From Blautia faecis (lineage in GTDB: Bacteria > Bacillota > Clostridia > Lachnospirales > Lachnospiraceae), in NCBI RefSeq assembly GCF_020554845.1, contig NZ_JAJCIA010000028.1, positions 1-52,259 on the forward strand: a DNA stretch of 52,259 nucleotides, read 5' to 3'. The notes under the pieces are model-generated. The model had not been told where the DNA came from. It did no database searches and worked only from the letters and a program-made list of their open reading frames with translations. Within the stretch, counting starts at the first letter, position 1. Each line of letters starts with the position of its first letter. Position numbers and translations under genes: made by a program. Of this stretch, positions 1 to 8,568 are shown piece by piece.

Positions 1-548
1 CTTCGGGTCACACCGTTCTCTGCGACAAAATAGTTACTTGTCACTATTAAGCCTTCCTTTGCCCTGTTTTTTTCATAAGGAGAGGAGCCGAAAGACACCA
101 CAGCATCTTTGAATTCCTGCTGGTCGGACACATGGATAGGAGTTCCGTTCAGATAGGCACCTTCCCCTTTGGCACCGTAGAAGAGTTCCTCGGTAAAGGG
201 ATTATAGACCACTCCGAAAGTGATTTCCCCATTTTCATAAAGCCCCAGAGAAACTGCGCTTAAATGATAATCCCGGATTAAATTGGTGGTTCCGTCAATG
301 GGATCCAGAATCCAGTAAGATTTCCGGGAATTCAGTCCAAGGTTTTCTTTTTCCTCAGCAATCAGTGCAATGTCCGGAAATTCTTTTCCAAGAGCCTCCT
401 TCAGGTAATTTTGTACGGCAACATCTACGTTGGTAACGTAATCGGCAGCCCCTTTTTCGGTAACCTTTTCGTGGACCATTTCCTGGAGAATCAAGGGCTT
501 GGCCTGCTTGACCAGTTCTATGATTCTGGCTTGGTTTTCCTTATTCAT
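1..548 (-). CDS. Inositol monophosphatase family protein (partial, C-terminus outside window)
   Basis: About 182 N-terminal residues are visible and the frame is open to the window edge. The translation contains the metal-binding family signature WILDPIDGTTN (Asp-Pro-Ile-Asp-Gly-Thr), preceded by a GAADYVTNVD segment and an EE pair (IAEEKE) as expected for the Mg-dependent inositol-1-phosphatase/FBPase superfamily. Members of this family dephosphorylate inositol phosphates, and some act on fructose-1,6-bisphosphate, NADP or PAP; the substrate cannot be decided here. The start at 548 is set by an AGGAGG site just upstream (about 558-563 on the plus strand). It is divergent from the defence operon that begins at 754 and is probably part of the ordinary chromosome on the left of that operon. 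Confidence 0.88.
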   Translation of the reverse strand, partial: MNKENQARIIELVKQAKPLILQEMVHEKVTEKGAADYVTNVDVAVQNYLKEALGKEFPDIALIAEEKENLGLNSRKSYWILDPIDGTTNLIRDYHLSAVSLGLYENGEITFGVVYNPFTEELFYGAKGEGAYLNGTPIHVSDQQEFKDAVVSFGSSPYEKNRAKEGLIVTSNYFVAENGVTR

Positions 549-665
549 ATCAATATACCTCCTAACGTATGTCAAAAAATTTCAACAATTTGTATGGCCT
601 AGAGAAAATTTACCATAAACGGAAAGAAAGGGCAAATGGAAAATTAAAGTGTAAAAATACATAGA

Positions 666-694
666 TTGATTTTATTCGCAGTTTAGCGTATAAT
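666..694 (+). promoter_or_regulatory. Candidate sigma-A promoter of the defence operon
   Basis: TTGATT (666-671), 17-bp spacer, perfect TATAAT (689-694), about 60 bp upstream of the HTH gene. Read directly from sequence; it is the only good promoter seen before the seven-gene operon. Confidence 0.6.
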
Positions 695-753
695 AAATTT
701 GATTAATTATGTTCCGCTGAGAGTAGATTGCAACATGAAGAATGAGGTTAACT

Positions 754-963
754 ATGGATTATTTATCGATTAAACAATTATCAGAAAAATGGGGGATTTC
801 AAAAAGAAGAATTCAAACTCTGTGTTCAACAGGGCGAATCCCCGGAGCTAAAAAAGTTGGCTACTCATGGATTATACCTGACGATGCAGAAAAGCCCGTT
901 GATGCCCGCATTAAGTCAGGAAAATATCTAAAGAACAAAAAATGTTCTGAGGCTTCGGAATAA
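754..963 (+). CDS. Small helix-turn-helix DNA-binding protein (excisionase/MerR-like fold)
   Basis: A 69-residue protein with the N-terminal pattern YLSIKQLSEKWGISKRRIQ, followed by a short segment RIPGAKKVGYSWIIP. This is the typical winged-HTH arrangement of MerR/excisionase-like helix_turn_helix domains that read DNA as small regulators. The ATG at 754 is preferred because GAGG lies 6 bp upstream; an in-frame ATG at 742 would add four residues. It is the first gene of the operon and is followed 25 bp later by the helicase, so it probably regulates the downstream restriction cassette, though no operator was identified. It is too small to be an integrase, and its role as a controller is inference. 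Confidence 0.7.
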   Translation: MDYLSIKQLSEKWGISKRRIQTLCSTGRIPGAKKVGYSWIIPDDAEKPVDARIKSGKYLKNKKCSEASE

Positions 964-988
964 CAAGGGCTAAGGAGGCTGCATACAA

Positions 989-3900
989 ATGAAGATTTTT
1001 GATAATATTTCTGAAATTGTGCGTGACGACATGACCACTACAATTGCAAAAGGAAGTAAGGTGTCTGTTGCAGCTGCCTGCTTTTCCATGTACGCGTATA
1101 AAGAACTGAAAAAACAGTTAGAAGGCGTGGGTGAGTTTCGTTTTATATTCACTTCACCTACTTTTACAACTGAGAAAGCCTCAAAAGAAAAGCGGGAATT
1201 CTATATTCCGAGATTGAACCGTGAGAGCAGTTTGTATGGAACGGAATTTGAAATCAAATTGCGGAATGAGATGACGCAGAAGTCGATTGCAAAAGAATGT
1301 GCAGATTGGATCAGGCGGAAAGCTGTTTTCAAATCTAATATTACAGGTGAAAACATGCAGGGTTTTATGACCGTGGAGTCTTCGACAGAACAAGTCGCCT
1401 ATATGCCGATGACGGGGTTCACAACAGTTGATATAGGATGTGAACGAGGCAACAACAGCTATAATATGACCAATCGAATGGAAGCACCATTTTCCACTCA
1501 GTATATGCAGCTATTTGAGAAAATTTGGAATGATCGCAGTAAGATGCAGGATGTTACAGATGTGGTGATTGAGAATATTTCTTCTGCTTACAATGAAAAT
1601 TCTCCAGAGTTTATTTATTTTATGACTCTGTATCATGTATTCAGCGAGTTTTTGGCGGATATTTCGGAAGATGTTCTTCCCAACGAATCTACAGGATTCA
1701 AAGAAAGCAAGATCTGGAACCTACTTTACGATTTCCAGAAAGATGCTGTTCTCGCAATCATCAACAAACTTGAAAAATACAATGGCTGTATTCTGGCGGA
1801 TAGTGTTGGTCTTGGAAAAACTTTCACAGCCTTAGCCGTTGTGAAGTATTACGAAAATAGAAATAAGTCGGTTCTTGTTTTGTGCCCTAAGAAACTGGCG
1901 GAAAATTGGAATACCTATAAGGGAAACTATATGAACAACCCGATTGCGCTAGATCGTCTGCGGTATGATGTGCTGTTCCATACAGATTTATCACGAACAG
2001 GCGGTACTTCCAATGGCATTGAGCTGGATCGCCTGAACTGGGGGAATTATGACCTTGTTGTCATTGATGAATCTCATAACTTTCGCAACGGCGTCGGCAC
2101 GCATGCGAATACAACAGAAAATCGATATGTGAAGCTGATGGAGAAAGTCATCCGCACCGGTGTGAAGACGAAAGTTCTAATGTTATCTGCAACTCCGGTC
2201 AATAACCGATTTGTGGATTTGCGCAATCAATTGGCTATTGCTTATGAGGGAGACAGTGAGCAAATCGACAGTAAGCTTGCAACAAAAAAATCTATCGATG
2301 ATATTTTTCGTCAGGCACAGAAAGCATACAATGCCTGGTGCAAGCTTGATCCGGAAGACCGCACAACGGATGCGCTTTTAAGAACCTTGGATTTTGATTT
2401 CTTTGAAGTGCTGGACAGCGTAACAATTGCCCGCTCCAGAAAGCACATTTCCAAGTATTATAGCACAGCAGAAATTGGCAAGTTTCCGGAGAGATTGAAG
2501 CCAATTTCACTGCGGCCGAGTCTTACCAGCTTAAAGTCGGCAATCAACTACAATCAGATTTATGAAGAGCTGATGAAGCTTAGCCTTTGCATTTATACGC
2601 CGTCCAACTATATCTTTCCAAGCAAGCTGGATAAGTACATGGATTTGACGCATAACAAGGGCATCAATCTTACCCAGCGCGGTCGTGAGCAAGGAATTCG
2701 CAGACTGATGAGTATCAACCTACTGAAGCGATTGGAAAGTTCTGTGTTTTCATTCAACCTGACGCTTAGCCGTATTCGCGAGCTGATCACGAAAACAATC
2801 GATGCGATCAATCGTTTTGAAAAATATGGTGTATCTGATCTGGATATGTCTGAAGCGTCTGATAATGACTTTGATATGGATGACGGCAATACAGATTTCT
2901 TCTCTGTGGGCGAGAAAATAAAAATCAATCTTGCGGATATGGATTATCGCACATGGAGAGAGGAGCTTCAGACCGATGCTGATATTCTGGAACTACTGAC
3001 ACTTATGATCGCTGACATTACACCGGAATACGATACGAAGCTGCAAACATTATTTGGTCTGATCTCCAAAAAAATTGAGCATCCGATCAATCAAGACAAC
3101 AAGAAAATCATGATCTTCTCAGCGTTTTCAGATACGGCAGAATACCTCTACGAGAATGTCAGTGTATTTGTAAAAAAGAAATATGGATTGGATACCGCTC
3201 TTATTACCGGAGCAGTTGACGGAAAGACTACTGTTAAAGAGCTGAAAGCAACACTGAACAATGTTCTGACTTGCTTTTCTCCTATCAGCAAGAGCAAGGC
3301 AGCGCTTATGCCGAACAGTACAGCTAATATTGATATTCTGATCGCCACGGACTGTATTTCGGAAGGTCAGAACCTGCAAGACTGTGATTATCTGGTGAAT
3401 TACGACATTCATTGGAACCCCGTGCGTATTATCCAGCGTTTTGGACGTATAGACCGTATTGGCAGTAAGAATGAATATATCCAGTTGGTGAACTTCTGGC
3501 CCGATATGAATCTGGATGAGTATATCAATCTGAAAAGCCGTGTAGAAACTAGGATGAAAATTTCAGTCATGACTGCTACCGGTGATGATGATCTGATCAA
3601 CGCAGAAGAAAAAGGCGACCTAGAATATCGTAAGGCACAGCTGAAACGGTTACAGGAGGAAGTGGTTGACATCGAGGATATGTCGGAGGGAATCTCAATC
3701 ATGGATTTGGGGCTGAATGAATTCCGCCTCGATCTGCTGGAATACCTGAAAACACATCCAGACATGGAACGAAAGCCACGCGGTCTTCATGCTGTGGTGT
3801 CGGCAATGGAGGAACTGCCGGAAGGTGTGATCTTCGTGTTGCGGAATGTAAACAATAGCGTGAATATAGACAATCAGAACCGCATCCATCCGTTTTACAT

Positions 3901-4219
3901 GGTTTATATCGGTCGGGATGAAGATGTGATCTGCGATTACCTGAATCCCAAGCAGCTTTTGGATGATGTGCGGCTTCTCTGCCGTGGTAAGTCGGAACCA
4001 ATCAAAGAAGTTTATACAAAGTTCAATGAAGAAACAGATGATGGCCGGAATATGGCAGAGATGTCGGAACTTTTGAGCATGGCCATTGATTCTATTATAG
4101 ATACTAAAGAAGAAAGCGATATTGACAGCTTGTTCTCGCCTGGTGGTACATCGGCTCTGATGTCGGATATTTCCGGACTGAGTGACTTTGAGCTGATCTG
4201 CTTCCTGGTCGTGAAGTAA
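989..4219 (+). CDS. SNF2-type superfamily 2 helicase, possible PLD-like N-terminal domain
   Basis: A 1076-residue protein. The C-terminal three quarters is a complete SF2 helicase: Walker A ADSVGLGKT near residue 270, DESH motif II near 359, LSATPVNN motif III near 399, and ISEGQNLQ plus QRFGRIDRIGS (motifs V/VI) around residues 790-825. This arrangement resembles SNF2/RapA-like enzymes found in BREX, DISARM and restriction clusters, which translocate on double-stranded DNA. The first 250 residues resemble the PLD-like region often fused to such helicases (SVAAACFSMYAYKEL, FIFTSPTF), but no convincing HxK catalytic motif is visible, so any nuclease activity is doubtful. An AGGAGG site at 971-976 supports the start. 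It is the first large gene of the operon; DUF4391 follows 14 bp later. Confidence 0.85.
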   Translation: MKIFDNISEIVRDDMTTTIAKGSKVSVAAACFSMYAYKELKKQLEGVGEFRFIFTSPTFTTEKASKEKREFYIPRLNRESSLYGTEFEIKLRNEMTQKSIAKECADWIRRKAVFKSNITGENMQGFMTVESSTEQVAYMPMTGFTTVDIGCERGNNSYNMTNRMEAPFSTQYMQLFEKIWNDRSKMQDVTDVVIENISSAYNENSPEFIYFMTLYHVFSEFLADISEDVLPNESTGFKESKIWNLLYDFQKDAVLAIINKLEKYNGCILADSVGLGKTFTALAVVKYYENRNKSVLVLCPKKLAENWNTYKGNYMNNPIALDRLRYDVLFHTDLSRTGGTSNGIELDRLNWGNYDLVVIDESHNFRNGVGTHANTTENRYVKLMEKVIRTGVKTKVLMLSATPVNNRFVDLRNQLAIAYEGDSEQIDSKLATKKSIDDIFRQAQKAYNAWCKLDPEDRTTDALLRTLDFDFFEVLDSVTIARSRKHISKYYSTAEIGKFPERLKPISLRPSLTSLKSAINYNQIYEELMKLSLCIYTPSNYIFPSKLDKYMDLTHNKGINLTQRGREQGIRRLMSINLLKRLESSVFSFNLTLSRIRELITKTIDAINRFEKYGVSDLDMSEASDNDFDMDDGNTDFFSVGEKIKINLADMDYRTWREELQTDADILELLTLMIADITPEYDTKLQTLFGLISKKIEHPINQDNKKIMIFSAFSDTAEYLYENVSVFVKKKYGLDTALITGAVDGKTTVKELKATLNNVLTCFSPISKSKAALMPNSTANIDILIATDCISEGQNLQDCDYLVNYDIHWNPVRIIQRFGRIDRIGSKNEYIQLVNFWPDMNLDEYINLKSRVETRMKISVMTATGDDDLINAEEKGDLEYRKAQLKRLQEEVVDIEDMSEGISIMDLGLNEFRLDLLEYLKTHPDMERKPRGLHAVVSAMEELPEGVIFVLRNVNNSVNIDNQNRIHPFYMVYIGRDEDVICDYLNPKQLLDDVRLLCRGKSEPIKEVYTKFNEETDDGRNMAEMSELLSMAIDSIIDTKEESDIDSLFSPGGTSALMSDISGLSDFELICFLVVK

Positions 4220-4233
4220 AGGAGGAATTTATT

Positions 4234-4893
4234 TTGTTAGGACTTCCTAAGTCGACAGAATTTAACAAGCGCTTGCCCAAGCAGAAGTTCTATGAGAACC
4301 TTACCATTACACCTGCTTTGAAAAAGAGGGTTATTGATGATATTCGGATTATATATTGGCGTAATAAGATTGCTGCGTCTACGATGAATCTGGCAGCGGG
4401 GCAAATGGTGACTGAAATTGAAGTGTTTGAAATCAGGTGGAACACGCAAACTGTGAATGAAGCGATACTGCGACAAATTGACCGTGAAATCCCGTATCAC
4501 ATTTTATTCCTGATGGAATATGGCGGCAAGTATCAGGCCTGGATCGGATACAAAGAAGCGACTGCTGGAAATAATGCTTTCAAGGTGGAACGTTACTATC
4601 ACACGGATTGGCTGGCAGAAGATGAGCTTTCATTAAAAGTGGAAGGCTTGAATCTGGATGCGGTGTATGAGAGTTTTGTTCGCCAGCTGGCGGGTGCCGT
4701 GTTAGAGCAGACAGAAGGCGTGCAGGAGACTTTGCAGGAAGCTGTGCAGCGGAGTGAGCAGAAAGCAAAGCTTCAAAAACAGATCGAAGCCTTGCAGGCA
4801 AAGATACGAAAAGAAAAGCAGCTGAATAAACAGATGGAAATGAATGCGGAGTTGAAGAAATTGAGAAATCTTTTAACCAAGATGGTCAGATAG
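4234..4893 (+). CDS. DUF4391 family protein
   Basis: A 219-residue protein starting with TTG at 4234, placed by a strong GGAGG about 8 bp upstream. The opening LGLPKSTEFNKRLPKQKFYENL and the central YHILFLMEYGGKYQAWIGYK segment match the DUF4391 family as I recall it, commonly found beside helicases and methyltransferases in defence loci. The last 70 residues (from about 150) are rich in Glu, Lys and Gln with heptad spacing and probably form a coiled coil, suggesting an adaptor that binds a partner such as the helicase. No catalytic motif is visible. The biochemical function of the family is unknown to me; a defence role is inferred from context. Confidence 0.75.
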   Translation: MLGLPKSTEFNKRLPKQKFYENLTITPALKKRVIDDIRIIYWRNKIAASTMNLAAGQMVTEIEVFEIRWNTQTVNEAILRQIDREIPYHILFLMEYGGKYQAWIGYKEATAGNNAFKVERYYHTDWLAEDELSLKVEGLNLDAVYESFVRQLAGAVLEQTEGVQETLQEAVQRSEQKAKLQKQIEALQAKIRKEKQLNKQMEMNAELKKLRNLLTKMVR

Positions 4894-4910
4894 AAAAAGA
4901 GGTGAAACTG

Positions 4911-7900
4911 GTGGGGAATTTTGAATACAGAGATTTGGCACCAATTGACAATATCGAAAACGGCGACAAATATATAGAAGCCCTTAACTGGGCATTTCAA
5001 AATAAGAAAGTTAAGAATATTGCTTTAACAGGCCCTTATGGTGCAGGCAAGAGCAGCGTTATTGAAACTTTTCTTGCGCAGGATGATGAAAAAAATAACA
5101 AGGGCATTCCCTTTCGTGCTAATACCATCAGAAACAAATCTCTTAAAATCTCTATGGCCACATTCTTTAAGGGAAAGGTTTTGGAAAATGATGAATCAGG
5201 AGAAAAAATTGAAGTAGATGCTGACGAGGTTGAAAAGGGAATCTTAAAGCAGCTTTTTTACAAAGTAGAACCAGGTAAAATCCCGCAAAGTCGATATAGA
5301 AAAATACATAAAATAAAATTTCTTCCAGTGTTTGTAGGTGTTTTGGCTGTAATGATATTTACGGCTATTCTGTCTGATATTTTTGTGCCAGAAAAGTTTA
5401 GTACCTTTGTTGAGACGGTAAGTAACTTCCTTTCAAGAAAAAAACTGCCCTATATCAATACATATTTTTTTATTGGAATACTTTTCACGGTAACATCTGG
5501 CATAATTGCTTATCTGTATCGCACAGTGATTTCGAGATTCAGGATAAAAGAAGTAAAGCTGCCCAGTGATACAACCATTCAAAGCGGCAGAGAAGAATCG
5601 GATTCTGTTTTCAATAAGAATCTTGATGAAATCATGTACTTCTTTGAAGCTACTGGATACAGAATCGTGTTTTTTGAAGACCTGGATCGTTTGGACGATC
5701 CAAAGATTTTTGTTCACCTTAGAGAGCTGAACAACCTTCTTAATAACGATGACGCTATTAAACGAAAGCCGATCGTTTTTGTTTATGCTGTTAGAGATGA
5801 TATTTTTTCAAAAGAAGATAGAACCAAGTTTTTTGATTTTATCATTCCTATCATTCCTGTAATCAATGAGACGAACTCTGGGGAGATTCTTCTTCAGCGG
5901 CTTCAAGAGGCAAAAGGGAAAGCCATTGAGCACAATATATCACAGGGGTTTGTATTGGATGTTTCTCCGTATATTTCGGATATGCGTGTTCTGCAAAATA
6001 TATATAATGAGTTTGTTATATACAAAGATACATTAAGGACAACGCAGGAACTTTCATTGTCGGATGAGCAAATGCTTGCAATGACCATCTTTAAAAATGT
6101 CCATCCGAGTGATTTTGCAGATATACAAAGCGAATCGGGCGTTATTAAACAAGCTTTTGAGGATAAACAAAGGTTTATTTCGGCCAAGAAACAGGAAATG
6201 CAAGCAGAAATTGATGACTATAAAACCACGGTAGAGCGATACAAAGCGGACAGCATGAAATCGGTGAGGGAAATTAAATTCGCAATGTTTGGTGAGTTGA
6301 TGGGGCAATTGGGAACACCAGAGTCTTTGAGAGCTGGGTGGGATGCAATTTCCGCAAGTGAAATCATGGATGATAAATTTGATTTAGTGAAAATACTCAA
6401 CAAAAATTATACCGAAATGTATTATTATTATGGAAGTGGATATTCTGGTCAAACATCAATAAATAAAGAAACGCTCAAATCCTACATTGAACGGTGGAAA
6501 GAAATCAATCGAATAAGGAAAATCGGGCTGCAGGAAATACAGGAAAAATTGCAAGAACTTAGAATGCAGCAGCATGATCTTTCGGGTCTTTCACTTGCTA
6601 AGCTGTTGGAAGATTATTCACCAGAGGAAGTATTATCAGAAAAGGTCAAACGGAACAAATTGCTTGTATTCCTCTTGCGCAGAGCCTATATTGACGAAGA
6701 GTATGCCAGTTATATTAACTACTTTAAAGGCGCAAGCATTACTAAAGATGATATGAATTTTATTCTTTCGGTGAAGAATCAAGAGCCACTTGCATTTGAC
6801 TATCAGCTGACTAAGACGCCAATGGTGCTTCAAAGACTTCAAGAATATGAATTTGAGGAAAAGGCTATTTATAATTTTACCTTACTTGAAGAATTGCTAT
6901 CAGAAGGTGAATCAGTAAAGCTAAGTGCTTTTATTAACCAGTTATCTGATGAAAGAGAAATCAGTTGGCACTTTATTGATGAGTTTTTCAGCTGTACCAA
7001 GCAAAGAAAACAATTTATTCAATTGTTGTCCCAAAAGTGGACCGGAATGTGGACGCATATCAGTGCAGATGCAACAATGACATATGCTCACAAACTGGAA
7101 TACCTATGCGAAATCATGAATACTTCTCCAATTTCTGTAATTGAGGAGTTGAATGCAGACGATAGTATGACGGCATTTTTTGAACAGCATGAAGACATCC
7201 TTCAGGGGTTAGAATCTTGCGAAAATGAAAAAATCATTTCGGTGATCCAGTGCCTGAATGTTCACTTTACTCGCTTGCTAATAGAAAATGTTGCAAATAA
7301 TATTTTAGATGCAGTTTTCGATGGAAAATTTTTTGCTCTGAATCAAGAAATGATCCAAACGATAGTAGGGTATAAAAATAGCAGCATGGTTGGCAATTTG
7401 ACCACTCGTCCATATTCTACACTGATCGATCTAAAATACTTGCCTTTGCTCCAGTATGTTCAAGACAACATCGAATTGTATGTTCGTGAAATTGTTTTGA
7501 CGAATGAAGCTTTGAAGGATAGTGCAGAGGATATTATTGACCTGCTCAGGCGTTTGGATGGTATGACGGAATTGCAGGTTCAGATCGTTCGGCAGGAGCA
7601 ATTTGCACTAAGTAATATTGAAGATTGTGCAGGTGATTTGGCTCGAAAAAATAAAGAACAATGGAGTGCTATTTGGGATGAGCTTCTGAAGGAAAATATT
7701 ATTGAGCCTGATTGGAATAATATCATTGAGTATTGGAAGATTTACAGCCTTACAGATACGCTGAAAAAATATGTATCCGCTCAGGTCGATGTATTGAAAA
7801 AGGCCGATACTACGGTTGTAAGCGATGCGTTTATAAGGAAATTCATAAGTTCCAAATTCGACGAAGAAGTTCAAAGAAAGCTCATCCCTGTGCTGAAGAT

Positions 7901-8552
7901 GAATGACTTTGATATGGATATTTCGGCGATAGATCCATTCACATTACAGGTCATGATCGATTGCAGATATTTTGCATTCTCCGCTAACCGATACACAGAT
8001 GTTACGGCAATCTCACCTGCTCTCGGTGTAGCTTTCATAACGCAGAATCAGGCTGATTTTATGGCGACAAAAAACAGTATTCCTATATCTGATAGTTTGT
8101 TTGAAAGCCTCATGCTTAGTGAAAGCATTCAGAAGGAATATAAAGATGAATTGTTTATTGAATATGCCGAAAGCTACATGACAGCAGGTGTGGCCACGAA
8201 AATGGTTGTATTAAAATTGCCGGTTACAAAAGAAATTGTGGATATTGCAATGAACTGTGTAGATCAGAAGAATAAAGCGGAAATTCTATTTACAAATATC
8301 GATGTATATGGTGCTGACGATCTCCCACGAAAATTCAATGAACTTGGTGGACAATATGCTGATCTTGTAGACCGTACAAAACGCCATGAGGTTCTTCTAT
8401 CAGCGACTCAAGAACATTACTTGCTGGCTGAATATTTGGAGAAGATTGGATATATCACAAGTAAGGAAGAAAAAACAGAAACTCAATTTGATCCTGCTTT
8501 AGAAAGAAAGAAAACGCAAAAATTCTTAAAGCTGCGTGTCAAGAAAGTGTAA
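4911..8552 (+). CDS. Large YobI/KAP-like P-loop NTPase with membrane helices inserted in the NTPase domain
   Basis: A 1213-residue protein. Walker A TGPYGAGKSS lies near residues 40-49. Two hydrophobic segments follow at about 138-160 and 184-206, and only then comes Walker B IVFFEDLDRLDD (about 251-262) and an Arg-containing stretch (VYAVRDD). Transmembrane helices between Walker A and Walker B are the hallmark of KAP-type NTPases, and the N-terminus resembles B. subtilis YobI. The remaining 850 residues are helical, without recognisable motifs, and could be a sensor or scaffold. Start: GTG at 4911 is chosen because GAGGTGA (4899-4905) sits 5 bp upstream; a GTG at 4902 overlaps that site. 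It probably acts at the inner membrane. Related membrane NTPases are known in phage defence, so an infection-sensing or membrane-disrupting role is plausible but unproven. Confidence 0.75.
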   Translation: MGNFEYRDLAPIDNIENGDKYIEALNWAFQNKKVKNIALTGPYGAGKSSVIETFLAQDDEKNNKGIPFRANTIRNKSLKISMATFFKGKVLENDESGEKIEVDADEVEKGILKQLFYKVEPGKIPQSRYRKIHKIKFLPVFVGVLAVMIFTAILSDIFVPEKFSTFVETVSNFLSRKKLPYINTYFFIGILFTVTSGIIAYLYRTVISRFRIKEVKLPSDTTIQSGREESDSVFNKNLDEIMYFFEATGYRIVFFEDLDRLDDPKIFVHLRELNNLLNNDDAIKRKPIVFVYAVRDDIFSKEDRTKFFDFIIPIIPVINETNSGEILLQRLQEAKGKAIEHNISQGFVLDVSPYISDMRVLQNIYNEFVIYKDTLRTTQELSLSDEQMLAMTIFKNVHPSDFADIQSESGVIKQAFEDKQRFISAKKQEMQAEIDDYKTTVERYKADSMKSVREIKFAMFGELMGQLGTPESLRAGWDAISASEIMDDKFDLVKILNKNYTEMYYYYGSGYSGQTSINKETLKSYIERWKEINRIRKIGLQEIQEKLQELRMQQHDLSGLSLAKLLEDYSPEEVLSEKVKRNKLLVFLLRRAYIDEEYASYINYFKGASITKDDMNFILSVKNQEPLAFDYQLTKTPMVLQRLQEYEFEEKAIYNFTLLEELLSEGESVKLSAFINQLSDEREISWHFIDEFFSCTKQRKQFIQLLSQKWTGMWTHISADATMTYAHKLEYLCEIMNTSPISVIEELNADDSMTAFFEQHEDILQGLESCENEKIISVIQCLNVHFTRLLIENVANNILDAVFDGKFFALNQEMIQTIVGYKNSSMVGNLTTRPYSTLIDLKYLPLLQYVQDNIELYVREIVLTNEALKDSAEDIIDLLRRLDGMTELQVQIVRQEQFALSNIEDCAGDLARKNKEQWSAIWDELLKENIIEPDWNNIIEYWKIYSLTDTLKKYVSAQVDVLKKADTTVVSDAFIRKFISSKFDEEVQRKLIPVLKMNDFDMDISAIDPFTLQVMIDCRYFAFSANRYTDVTAISPALGVAFITQNQADFMATKNSIPISDSLFESLMLSESIQKEYKDELFIEYAESYMTAGVATKMVVLKLPVTKEIVDIAMNCVDQKNKAEILFTNIDVYGADDLPRKFNELGGQYADLVDRTKRHEVLLSATQEHYLLAEYLEKIGYITSKEEKTETQFDPALERKKTQKFLKLRVKKV

Positions 8553-8568
8553 GAGGAGGAAAAACTGA

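Noticed and set aside
411..602. Plus-strand 63-codon frame near the left edge
   Set aside because: Antisense to the inositol monophosphatase gene start, no ribosome site.
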